Below, in pieces: positions 1 to 7,783 of a DNA stretch of 47,698 nt. The notes under the pieces were generated by a model. That model was not told the DNA's origin, searched no databases, and saw only the letters and a list, made by a program, of their open reading frames with translations. A program made the position numbers and the translations under genes. The stretch spans positions 1 through 47,698 of the forward strand of contig SFMI01000013.1 of assembly GCA_004554425.1 (NCBI GenBank). Direction: 5' to 3'. The stretch is from Candidatus Saccharimonadota bacterium (GTDB lineage: Bacteria > Eremiobacterota > Xenobia > Xenobiales > Xenobiaceae). The stretch's first letter is position 1; the number at the start of each line of letters is the position of its first letter.

Positions 1-84
1 TACGGAGAAAGAATAAACGATGTCCGCCAAGTAGCTGATCAAAGTTTCAGACATCAATTTGCTTTAGCTAGCAAATTTCTCTAA
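1..84 (+). CDS. possible C-terminal end of a truncated upstream gene
   Basis: Frame 1 is open from the first base to a TAA at 82-84, reading 27 residues that begin YGERINDVRQVADQ. The mixed polar composition is compatible with the end of a real protein, but the stretch is too short to assign, and an open frame of this size could occur by chance. No terminator-like hairpin follows it before the promoter near 164. Confidence 0.2.
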   Translation, partial: YGERINDVRQVADQSFRHQFALASKFL

Positions 85-163
85 GATCTATGGCAGAATA
101 CTTGTCAAGCAACCGTTCGGCCCTTAATGTTAATTGAAATTTAACCTATGGGGACGTTTATAC

Positions 164-192
164 TTGACAAAATAGAGTAAAATACTTGTATA
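164..192 (+). promoter_or_regulatory. candidate sigma70 promoter of the C39-like peptidase gene
   Basis: A perfect TTGACA lies at 164-169. The -10 is less clear: TTGTAT at 187-192 has a 17-bp spacer, and TATACA at 189-194 has a 19-bp spacer. The gene starts at 244 behind an AGGAGGG at 231-237. The -35 is convincing and the -10 choice is not. Confidence 0.45.
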
Positions 193-243
193 CAATGGCA
201 GATTTTTTGTAAAATTGGCTATTTTCAATCAGGAGGGTTGTTT

Positions 244-996
244 ATGCTCAATAACATTCAGCAAGCGATGAATCGTATAGAGCAAATTGAAAAGCGTCTG
301 AACAAAGAGCCCGAAGTAAATTCGCTCGCCTTTTCTCAGATGTTTGAGCAAGTGAATAAGGCTCCTATGCCCCAAGCTCTCGCTCAGCCTCAAGCTCCTA
401 TCAATTTAAATGACATTCAAGGTGTAAATCCTCAGTTGTGGAGCTTAATGAATAGTCAGAATACTGGCGTTATCGATCCTTCAAACTTTGGCAGTGCCAA
501 AGCAGGTGAGATGGGAGTTAAGCCCCTGGCACAGAACACCTCGGTTTCTTGCGGTCAGACCAGCGTGGCTATGGCTGTAAATGCCCTTACTGGTCAGAAC
601 TTAACCGATTATGATATCAACAATAAATACGGTTTTGAACTTCTCAACGCCTTAAATTCTGAGTGTGGCAAAGCTGGCTACAATTGGAAAGACGGTGGAG
701 ATCTCAATGCTGGCTCTTGGGAACTTATCGATCATAAAGTAAACCAAGAGAAGACTCCTGTTATCGTAGCTTTGAATGGTCCGGAGTTCTCACCTTCCGG
801 CCGCGGTCATATTGTGACTATCGTCAAAACAGAAGGTGATACCGTAACAATAGCCGATCCTGCTACCGGAGAGTTACGTACTACCACTAAACAAGCTATG
901 AACGCAGCTCCTCAACACCCCGATGGGAACTTTGTTTTCTATGCCAACAGAATTGAAGCTCCTCAGAGCGATGTTTACATGGCTTCCGCTCAATAG
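244..996 (+). CDS. C39-like papain-fold cysteine peptidase domain protein
   Basis: The last ~150 residues resemble the C39 (bacteriocin-processing-like) peptidase fold. The candidate nucleophile is Cys103 in SVSCGQTSVAMA with a Gln six residues upstream, the base is His189 in GRGHIVTI, and Asp205 is in IADPATG, which gives the usual Cys-His-Asp order. The first ~95 residues are a short amphipathic helix and a proline/glutamine-rich linker; there is no signal peptide or membrane segment. I chose the ATG at 244 because AGGAGGG ends at 237, six bases away; the TTG at 238 abuts the ribosome site. The gene stands alone between its own promoter and a strong terminator. Such folds cleave leader peptides or other proteins, but no substrate is visible nearby. 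It could also be a non-proteolytic C39-like domain. Confidence 0.7.
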   Translation: MLNNIQQAMNRIEQIEKRLNKEPEVNSLAFSQMFEQVNKAPMPQALAQPQAPINLNDIQGVNPQLWSLMNSQNTGVIDPSNFGSAKAGEMGVKPLAQNTSVSCGQTSVAMAVNALTGQNLTDYDINNKYGFELLNALNSECGKAGYNWKDGGDLNAGSWELIDHKVNQEKTPVIVALNGPEFSPSGRGHIVTIVKTEGDTVTIADPATGELRTTTKQAMNAAPQHPDGNFVFYANRIEAPQSDVYMASAQ

Positions 997-1023
997 CAAA
1001 GACGGTATTAACCGATATTAGCA

Positions 1024-1061
1024 AAAAGTCCCACAGATTTTTCTCAATCTGTGGGACTTTT
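1024..1061. terminator. bidirectional rho-independent terminator
   Basis: A perfect 16-bp stem (1024-1039 with 1046-1061) encloses a 6-base loop. It is T-rich on the 3' side in both directions. It separates the plus-strand peptidase gene from the 3' end of the convergent minus-strand operon ending at 1084. Confidence 0.9.
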
Positions 1062-1083
1062 ATTATATAGTAGGCAAATTCAC

Positions 1084-3495
1084 TTATTGAGGTGCTGCCA
1101 ACGATTGCATAATATCTTCAATTTCTTTATCTTCAGGTTTGACAATTTTAGCAGCCGATAAAAAACACTTAGCTTTACGAAATACAGATGCAGCTTCTTC
1201 CTTCCGACCGACCATATTAAGGCGCCTTCCTTGCTCCAGTAAATAGATCGCGGCCTCTTTCAAATTGGTAGATAAAGATTGTTCTAACTTACAAGCTTTA
1301 ACTAAGTACTTTTCGGCACTATTATCGCTATTTTCAAGCAAGGCTAATTCAAAGCGCTGTAAGTAACAAGACACTAGTTGATTTTTTATGTCTTTATAGC
1401 GGAAGTCAAATAAATCGTCACCAGTCAAAAGTTCTTCGGTGAAAACTGAAACATAGACACGTGCCAAATTGGCATAAGAATCAGGTGAATTCTTGCTATC
1501 TAGTTCCAGAGAACGTTTGTAAGTAAGCTCAGCTCTTGGTAAGTCGCCGCTAATCTCAAAAGCTTGTCCCAAAATACTTTGTATAGAAGCTCTATGGGGA
1601 TCGGCTGCAGCTGCTTGAATGGCGCAGAAACGAATACTCTGGGCTAAATTTTTGGCTCTCTCTTCGCTATCACATTGATTTAGGGTAAGTACAGCCATTT
1701 GTCGCCAATATTCGCCTATCTTGGGGTCATACTCAGAAGCCCAACTATAACATTGTCTGGCCTTATCCGCTTCTCCCATATCAAGATAGATCTTACCTAT
1801 GGTGCTGTAGTACTGTCCTCCCCAAGCTTGTCCAGTTAAACAAAATGCTGCTACTAAAGCAATTACAGGCATACAATTACTACCAATAAAGTAACGTTCG
1901 CCATTACTCCAGCCATCTAAGCAACTATTTTTTTCAAATTCACTATAGCTCGGTATCCCCCAAGCCACACCAAGTAAAGTAACTCCCCATATAGGTAATG
2001 TGAAAACATGATTGTCTATATCTATTTGGGAATGCAAAAGCAAGGCCGAGGCGCCCAAAGCACATGATAGACGAGCAAGACGTAATCTAGCAGAATCACT
2101 AGATAATTTTTTTATAATGTTGCTGAAAATAAAAGCGGCCAATAAATAAAATATTATAAAGGATAAAGCCCCACCTTCAGCGAGCAAATCGCAACTAAGT
2201 GAATGAGAACGCTTAGAGAACCAGCGGAAATCCGTTTGAAATGCAGGATAGAAACGCTCAAAATTGCCAGCTCCCACCCCCAAAACGGGATGAGCCCAAG
2301 CCATTTTTAAGGAGGCTTTATAAAATTGATATCGTGACGCCAGTGAAGAATCGTGGCTGCTACCTAGTTCCTGTATGTGCTGCGCTCCTTGAGCAGCCAT
2401 GGTATCGACTTGGACAAAGGCAACTATGCCACAGATAAGTGCCAAGCAAACCCCACAAACCGTAGCTAGAGTGCGTCCTCCACTTCTCCCCCGAAACAGT
2501 CTGCTACAGGTCAAAACAAAAGCGACAACGATACATGTAAGTGCCAAAGAGAAAAAACGCGTCCAAAGAAAAACTGACGCAAGCAACAATATAGTGATAG
2601 CTCCGCCGAGCAATACAGCAGAACGCTGACTGATTTTTTTGTCGGATAAATAAGCAAAAAGAACGGCCCAGGCAGCCAGTAACAGGCAAAGTAATACCAA
2701 ACAGGAACGACTATAAGTGAGAATAATGAGCGAAATAGCGGAAATTATAAACAGAAATTGAGCACAAACTTTAGCTAGAGCACAATTTTCTTTTGTATTC
2801 TCCAGCTTACAGCAAGCTTCTGCCAAGCGCAACAACCCGCAAGGAGCAATCATCAGCAAAAAAATAGCAAAAATATTTTTATTGTAAAAACTGCCAGAAA
2901 TGCCATCAGAAGCTGGATTGGAGAAATAAAGGATCCAAGCACCAACCATCACTAAAAAGGCAATTATTTGCAAAAAATTAAGTGCGAAATAGGCTGTGTT
3001 TTCTGCACAAAATGTTTTAAGAGACGATGTGCCAGTAGCACGCTCTCGCAAAGAAAATTCTCGAACTAAAGAAGATACTAAAAAAAATAAAGCTGCTACC
3101 GACGCATAAGAGCAAACATCAAGCAAACTCTCGTAGAAGCAAACACTAAAATAGGCCGATAGACCATTTAAAATAAGCAAAATAGCCACGCCCGTACCGA
3201 CAACTAACCCAGGTTTAGAGCGCAAACGGGCCACAGAAAGCCACAATAAAGAGGCAATAAAAATGAGCATGGAGAGTGCACCACGCCCCATACTCATCAT
3301 AGCTCCAGAGTCAGAATCTAGAAATACATGGCTCCAAAAATTGAGCAAATTTATTTCTGACACTGGAGGTGAGCTGAGCGCACCGTTACTATAAGCTTGA
3401 GCTAAGGATGTTATGGCAGGGAAAGCCAAAACTCCCAAGGCAGATACCAAAGCACCATAAGTGCTTATATTAAAAACAATGCGCTCTGCTTTCAA
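1084..3495 (-). CDS. O-antigen ligase/polymerase-like membrane protein with C-terminal TPRs
   Basis: The protein has about 803 residues. The first ~550 form a dozen or so hydrophobic segments. Near residues 400-455 is the signature region of the Wzy/WaaL O-antigen ligase family (HPVLGVGAGNFERF, then SHSLSCDLLAEGG), a periplasmic loop in known members. The last ~230 residues carry TPR-type helices (for example GEADKARQCYSWASEYDP). The family polymerises or transfers lipid-linked glycans at the periplasmic face of the inner membrane; some members glycosylate pilins. It is the last gene of the long minus-strand run and starts with a TTG at 3495 directly after the upstream stop at 3496-3498, with a weak ribosome site, so translational coupling is likely. 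The exact start is uncertain. The exact substrate cannot be read from sequence. Confidence 0.75.
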   Translation of the reverse strand: MKAERIVFNISTYGALVSALGVLAFPAITSLAQAYSNGALSSPPVSEINLLNFWSHVFLDSDSGAMMSMGRGALSMLIFIASLLWLSVARLRSKPGLVVGTGVAILLILNGLSAYFSVCFYESLLDVCSYASVAALFFLVSSLVREFSLRERATGTSSLKTFCAENTAYFALNFLQIIAFLVMVGAWILYFSNPASDGISGSFYNKNIFAIFLLMIAPCGLLRLAEACCKLENTKENCALAKVCAQFLFIISAISLIILTYSRSCLVLLCLLLAAWAVLFAYLSDKKISQRSAVLLGGAITILLLASVFLWTRFFSLALTCIVVAFVLTCSRLFRGRSGGRTLATVCGVCLALICGIVAFVQVDTMAAQGAQHIQELGSSHDSSLASRYQFYKASLKMAWAHPVLGVGAGNFERFYPAFQTDFRWFSKRSHSLSCDLLAEGGALSFIIFYLLAAFIFSNIIKKLSSDSARLRLARLSCALGASALLLHSQIDIDNHVFTLPIWGVTLLGVAWGIPSYSEFEKNSCLDGWSNGERYFIGSNCMPVIALVAAFCLTGQAWGGQYYSTIGKIYLDMGEADKARQCYSWASEYDPKIGEYWRQMAVLTLNQCDSEERAKNLAQSIRFCAIQAAAADPHRASIQSILGQAFEISGDLPRAELTYKRSLELDSKNSPDSYANLARVYVSVFTEELLTGDDLFDFRYKDIKNQLVSCYLQRFELALLENSDNSAEKYLVKACKLEQSLSTNLKEAAIYLLEQGRRLNMVGRKEEAASVFRKAKCFLSAAKIVKPEDKEIEDIMQSLAAPQ

Positions 3496-5031
3496 TTAAC
3501 AAAAACCAGCCAATTCTGTCCGGCAGCGCTCTACTCGCTGGCGCAATACGCCAAGAGTAATAGAGCGACAGTCGACTAATATATAATAAGAATCGCTAAT
3601 TTGCTGCATAATAATAGAGCAAGCCTTACTTTCGCTAACCAAAATAGACAGACGGCTCTTTCCTTGACAGCTCATAGCTTTTAAGCAATCGGCAGCTTTT
3701 ACAGCTAAAGCTTCAGCACCTTCGAACTCGCCCTCTGTAGATACCAAACGACCATGTAAAGTGAAGATAATAGCTCTGACGCTGCCTTTAATGCGACACA
3801 TATTAGCCAAAGGCTCGGCGAACATGGCTTCTCTAGCCAGATCTTCTTCAGTGGGGATATCTACTTCGGCTTCAGCTTGAGCCTCTCCTACACTAGCGAC
3901 AGCCGCTTCAACAAGCTCAGGCGTTTCAGTAGCAGCTTCCGGCTCTCCTTCAACACTGCTTTCTACAGCTTCAGCGGCGGCAGCTTCATTAGTATCAGCT
4001 TCGTCAGATGCAGCAGTGGCAACTTCCTTGCCGTCAGGTTCAACTTCAATATTGGGCGCAGTTACAGGCTCAATATTTTCGGTTTCGACAGCAGGTACGG
4101 ATTCAGTTTCTGGCTCAGAGGCCTTTTCGTCTTCAGAAGGTTCCAACGTAGGAACAGCCTCGACAGGTGACTCAGAAGTGGCCACAGGTACAGCGACCTC
4201 AGGAGCAGCCTGGGAATCTTCTTTAGGCTCAATTTCATTGTTTTCAGAAGCTTGAGCTTGGTTATGACGATTATCTTTATTGCGCTTGCGCCTGGATTTT
4301 TTACCACGTTTGGAATGTACTTCTTCTGCTTCAGCTTCACTTTCAGAAGTAGCCTCAGCTCCTTTGGCATTCGAGTCGGCCACAGTCTCCTCTGCTTTAA
4401 CAGCAGAAGAATTATCAACAGGCTTTACACCAGTCGAATCGGCTGGCAAGAAACCAGGCATATCTATAGCCAGAGGCTCCCAACCGTTCATTATCTCCAG
4501 ATATTCATTGACACGTTCAGTGCGCTTTTGGGCTTCTTTTAAGCAATAAAGCAAAATGGGCTCAGGCTCATTTACACCGTTGGCGGCTATAGCTTCATAT
4601 TCTTGAACTTCACGGCGATACAAATCGCGTTCGTTGCGTGCATTAATAAGTTCGTCGCTCAGAGCGGCCCTGGAAGGAACGAAAGCTAAACGTTGAGCGA
4701 GATCAGCAGGAGCACTCTCTTTATCATTGAGCAAATGCAAGAGCGCATGACCTTCAATATTTATGGAATCGATTTGAAACAGACGACGCAACTCATCATA
4801 TGATTCGTGATAAAGTGATTGCAAATAAAAGATTTTGGCTAATGCCAAACGCGCTTCAGCAGTTTCTTTTTGTTTGAGTGCTTTCTGAAAAGTGACTAAG
4901 GCCTCAAAACGCAAATCGCGGCGAAGACAATCCAGCGCGTAGGTAAGCATTAAATCGACATTATTGGGATCGCTATCCAGTAAACGGCGATTTCTCTGAA
5001 TTTGCCTTTCCAGAGTTGTCATTACTTCCAT
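3496..5031 (-). CDS. TPR protein with acidic linker and C-terminal roadblock/LC7-like domain
   Basis: Three parts are visible. Residues ~1-110 form TPR-like helices (DPNNVDLMLTYALDCLRRD and following). Residues ~190-390 are an acidic, alanine/glutamate-rich low-complexity linker. The last ~100 residues (from MCRIKGSVRAIIFTLHGRLV) have the alternating hydrophobic pattern of roadblock/LC7 domains, which bind and regulate Ras-like GTPases (MglB family). I prefer the ATG at 5031; a GTG at 5049 lies upstream but has no ribosome site. The next gene upstream (5115-5480) is a stand-alone roadblock protein, so the pair could hetero-oligomerise. The roadblock call for this C-terminus is by pattern and is less secure than for its neighbour. 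Confidence 0.65.
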   Translation of the reverse strand: MEVMTTLERQIQRNRRLLDSDPNNVDLMLTYALDCLRRDLRFEALVTFQKALKQKETAEARLALAKIFYLQSLYHESYDELRRLFQIDSINIEGHALLHLLNDKESAPADLAQRLAFVPSRAALSDELINARNERDLYRREVQEYEAIAANGVNEPEPILLYCLKEAQKRTERVNEYLEIMNGWEPLAIDMPGFLPADSTGVKPVDNSSAVKAEETVADSNAKGAEATSESEAEAEEVHSKRGKKSRRKRNKDNRHNQAQASENNEIEPKEDSQAAPEVAVPVATSESPVEAVPTLEPSEDEKASEPETESVPAVETENIEPVTAPNIEVEPDGKEVATAASDEADTNEAAAAEAVESSVEGEPEAATETPELVEAAVASVGEAQAEAEVDIPTEEDLAREAMFAEPLANMCRIKGSVRAIIFTLHGRLVSTEGEFEGAEALAVKAADCLKAMSCQGKSRLSILVSESKACSIIMQQISDSYYILVDCRSITLGVLRQRVERCRTELAGFC

Positions 5032-5114
5032 TTTAGTTTCCGGCCTCACTATTCATCATTTAGTTGTCACAAACAGAACAAAAAAAACGCTCTCTACATC
5101 AGGATAAAAAGACT

Positions 5115-5480
5115 TTAAATTTCAGCCAAAGCTGCTTCTATATTCTTCTTACCCTTACGAATTTCTAAACGCACACGCCCCTGATTACTACTATCAGTGC
5201 CAGTGTAAACCACCAACATAGCTCCGCCGACCAATTCCTCAATCATAAGCTGTTTGTCATCTAAGGTCAGATGGTGTCTATCGAGCTCGGTAGCTCCCAA
5301 ATCTAAAGCCAAAGCGTTTATCTTTGGCAAAAACTCTTTAAAGTCCATAGCCAAAGGATCGCTTTTTATCGCCTCACTCAGCTCTTCCGCCAAGACCTCG
5401 CAGTCTTTGCTTAAGATACAAGCGCCCAAAACCCCATCCAAACGCAGAAAACTTTGCAACAGAGACGTCAATTGAGACAT
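5115..5480 (-). CDS. roadblock/LC7 domain protein (MglB-like)
   Basis: This 121-residue single-domain protein matches the roadblock/LC7 layout: a helix, LDGVLGACILSKDCEVLAEEL, a middle helix, LMIEELVGGAMLVVYTGTD, and a final segment leading to a C-terminal helix. Known members are dimeric regulators or GAPs of small GTPases such as MglA, controlling cell polarity, gliding and pilus positioning. No MglA-type GTPase is encoded in this window. The start at 5480 is supported by GGAG about seven bases upstream. It sits between the TPR-roadblock gene and the PATAN-like gene. Confidence 0.75.
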   Translation of the reverse strand: MSQLTSLLQSFLRLDGVLGACILSKDCEVLAEELSEAIKSDPLAMDFKEFLPKINALALDLGATELDRHHLTLDDKQLMIEELVGGAMLVVYTGTDSSNQGRVRLEIRKGKKNIEAALAEI

Positions 5481-5569
5481 GCTCTCTCCTTCCGAAATTG
5501 CTTACTTCAAGGAATAAACGTGCTTCCCCGTTGCCATGAGACAGAAGAGAAGCACTTTGACATAGAACT

Positions 5570-6463
5570 TTACAGAGGACGGATAGAAATATTATCTCCC
5601 TCGGCAAGCCCCATCTTTTTCATCATAGCAGGCGTCAAGCCAGCTCTGTCACCGAACTTAGATCCAGCCTGGCACTTGTACTCATACAAAGAGCCATCCG
5701 GAGTTTCAATCTCTACCGAGAAGGTAGATTTGACATCGGCGATATTCCACTCACGCACAATATAGTTGTCTACTTTAACAACATCAGCGGCCCTGAGGAA
5801 ACCACCGTCAGACTTAACTATTAAAGTCTTGATCTTTTCAAGTTCTTCTTCTTTGGCGCTGCGCTTAATATCAATTTCTTCGACACGCTCGGCGTATACA
5901 CTCATAGTAGCGCCCTCACTGTCAAATTCGAAATTCAAAATTCGATCTACAGCTTCAGTTCCACTAAGAATTTCTCCATAGTTGTAGCAAAAACGGTCGC
6001 GTACAACTTCGCCATTGTCGATAGCCAGGTAATACGTGCCTTCACGAGTAGACAACTTCATCAAGCCACTATAGCCGCCGTCTTGCATCTTTTCCAAGAT
6101 ACGCGGCATATCACGTTTTTTGACCTCATAATCTATGTAAAGAGGCTGAAAAGCGAATATACCAGTAAGAACATTTACTATACGCTTGGAAGTTACATAA
6201 CTTGAGCACTTTATCTCGTCAAGCTTAATGCGATTCAGCAAGCGCTGCTCTAATTGCAAGCTTACTAAACCAGTATCGTTATCCACTTCTAAAACTTGGG
6301 CCACAGTTCCACTGTCGTAGAATATGTAAGCAGATGAATTTTCTAAATCTAACTTAACGTAACCGGTGAAGCCGTCATTGGATAAGTTAGTTTGCATCTC
6401 GCGCATATTGTCGTAAGACAACGACACGTCTTCGATTAAAATATTGCCTTTAGGAATATACAA
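5570..6463 (-). CDS. PATAN/DUF4388-like signalling protein
   Basis: Two related ~90-residue units can be seen: DGFTGYVKLDLENSSAYIFY near the N-terminus and GGYSGLMKLSTREGTYYLAI in the middle. Each has the 'G-[FY]-[ST]-G-hydrophobic-strand then strand with G' pattern of DUF4388/PATAN domains, which are linked to response regulators, gliding and GTPase control. The C-terminal ~80 residues (from IVREWNIADVKSTFSVEIE) form another predicted beta-rich module. No signal peptide is present, so it is probably cytoplasmic. The start is TTG at 6463 with a strong GGAGG eight bases upstream. Assignment is by fold-like pattern and gene context with roadblock proteins, not by a catalytic motif. Confidence 0.55.
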   Translation of the reverse strand: MYIPKGNILIEDVSLSYDNMREMQTNLSNDGFTGYVKLDLENSSAYIFYDSGTVAQVLEVDNDTGLVSLQLEQRLLNRIKLDEIKCSSYVTSKRIVNVLTGIFAFQPLYIDYEVKKRDMPRILEKMQDGGYSGLMKLSTREGTYYLAIDNGEVVRDRFCYNYGEILSGTEAVDRILNFEFDSEGATMSVYAERVEEIDIKRSAKEEELEKIKTLIVKSDGGFLRAADVVKVDNYIVREWNIADVKSTFSVEIETPDGSLYEYKCQAGSKFGDRAGLTPAMMKKMGLAEGDNISIRPL

Positions 6464-6492
6464 CTGGAGATCCTCCGTCGAACTTCACGCTG

Positions 6493-7770
6493 TTATGGGG
6501 TCTGAGCAGGCGGGAAACCGCCGCGCTTAATATCTAAAGACTGGCCACGGACGCCTCCGTGAGCAGCGCCTTTTTGCTCCATGCCGTTAGCCAACGCTTT
6601 CCAAGATTCTCCAGAATTGGCAGGACGAGCAGCCCCAGCACCAGTGCCGAAAGGAGCAGAAGGACGAGCAGTCCCTGTAGGGGGAACAACAGGACGAGCG
6701 GCAGAGGCTCCAGCCCCCACAGCTAAACCTCCATGTTTAGGCGGAGCAAAACTGGCTGGAGCAGAAGAAGGAGACTTAGGAGGAGCAAACCCCACACCAG
6801 AACCGGGAGCCTTTGGAGGAGCAAAGCCTACACCAGATGTGGGAGACTTAGGCGGCGCAAAACCTACACCAGAAGCGGGAGCCTTAGGAGGGGCAAACCC
6901 CACACCGGCACCGGGGGCCTTAGGCGGCGCAAAACCTACACCCGCACCAGGAGCCTTAGGAGGAGCGAAACCTACACCCGCACCAGGAGCCTTAGGAGGG
7001 GCAAAGCCTACACCAGAAGTAGGAGACTTAGGCGGCGCAAAACCTATGCTCTGCTGTTTAGCAGGAGCTCCAAAGCCGATAGCTCCAGATTGTGCCGGTG
7101 GCTTAGGAGGAGTGCCAAAGCCGATACCCCCACCAGGAGCATGACCGAACCCTCCGGTTCTTTGTCCAGAGAAACCAGCACCAACCGCTATAGTAGCATT
7201 CCCGTCAAAACTGGGCACTTCTTTATCGCGACGCGTAATACGGTCATTACTATTTTTGACAGGCTCAATGTTTTTGTAAGGTTCAAACTTCTTGGCACCT
7301 GTGGTGCTACCGCTAGCTTTATATGTTTCAGAAAACTCAGAAGGTGAAGAGGTAGCTTTACTCTCTTCCTCTTTCTTATCTTCATCAGCAGAACTAGCTT
7401 TATTAAGAAGAGCTTTGAACGGATCTTCCGTTTCATCCAAAACAGGAGGCGTAAAGCGCGACTCCTTTTCCGTTTTTTCCTCTTCTTGAGATTCCGGTTC
7501 AGGTAAAACTCCGCCGTTTTGGCGTAGCTGAACAGTTACCCATACTTCCCAGCATAGGCAAATCACAAACACAGCTACAGCGGCTCCGCAAATAATTTGC
7601 AAAGTAAGTATGTGAGAGGCCAAAGTTTGTACAAACCCACCGTCACTGGCAGCAGTTTCAGCATCTTGGGCCCACGCCCAGCAAGACTGGCAGAAAAGTA
7701 CCATAACGGCACCCATGGCAGCCACACTCTTGCGTAAAGCGGCCCTATATGGAGCAATGGAGTAATTCAT
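6493..7770 (-). CDS. membrane-anchored proline-rich repeat protein (FAPPK repeats)
   Basis: I do not recognise a family. The preferred ATG is at 7770, 28 codons inside the longest frame, because it gives a clean signal-type N-terminus (MNYSIAPYRAALRKS then a hydrophobic run ending WAWAQDAE). A second hydrophobic segment (LQIICGAAVAVFVICLCW) follows about 30 residues later, so the protein probably has an inner-membrane anchor with a long tail. The tail is charged, then Gly/Pro-rich, with nine FAPPK repeats at a 12-residue period. Low-complexity Pro/Gly tails of this kind often act as flexible tethers or wall-spanning linkers. The start lies 13 bp past the stop of the upstream giant TPR gene, indicating co-transcription. 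Confidence 0.6.
   Translation of the reverse strand: MNYSIAPYRAALRKSVAAMGAVMVLFCQSCWAWAQDAETAASDGGFVQTLASHILTLQIICGAAVAVFVICLCWEVWVTVQLRQNGGVLPEPESQEEEKTEKESRFTPPVLDETEDPFKALLNKASSADEDKKEEESKATSSPSEFSETYKASGSTTGAKKFEPYKNIEPVKNSNDRITRRDKEVPSFDGNATIAVGAGFSGQRTGGFGHAPGGGIGFGTPPKPPAQSGAIGFGAPAKQQSIGFAPPKSPTSGVGFAPPKAPGAGVGFAPPKAPGAGVGFAPPKAPGAGVGFAPPKAPASGVGFAPPKSPTSGVGFAPPKAPGSGVGFAPPKSPSSAPASFAPPKHGGLAVGAGASAARPVVPPTGTARPSAPFGTGAGAARPANSGESWKALANGMEQKGAAHGGVRGQSLDIKRGGFPPAQTP
6735..7047 (-). repeat. 36-bp minisatellite encoding nine FAPPK units
   Basis: Direct reading shows nine copies of a unit ending FAPPK, mostly GVGFAPPKAPGA or GVGFAPPKSPTS, at a 12-residue period with one 13-residue unit. 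Several units are identical in protein but differ at third bases. The array lies inside the proline-rich membrane protein gene and keeps its reading frame. Confidence 0.9.
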
Positions 7771-7783
7771 GAAAAAACTATCC

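Noticed and set aside
6581..7144. Plus-strand Gly/Ala/Pro-rich repeat frame opposite the FAPPK gene
   Set aside because: Shadow of the 36-bp repeat; the minus-strand protein has a signal segment and operon context.
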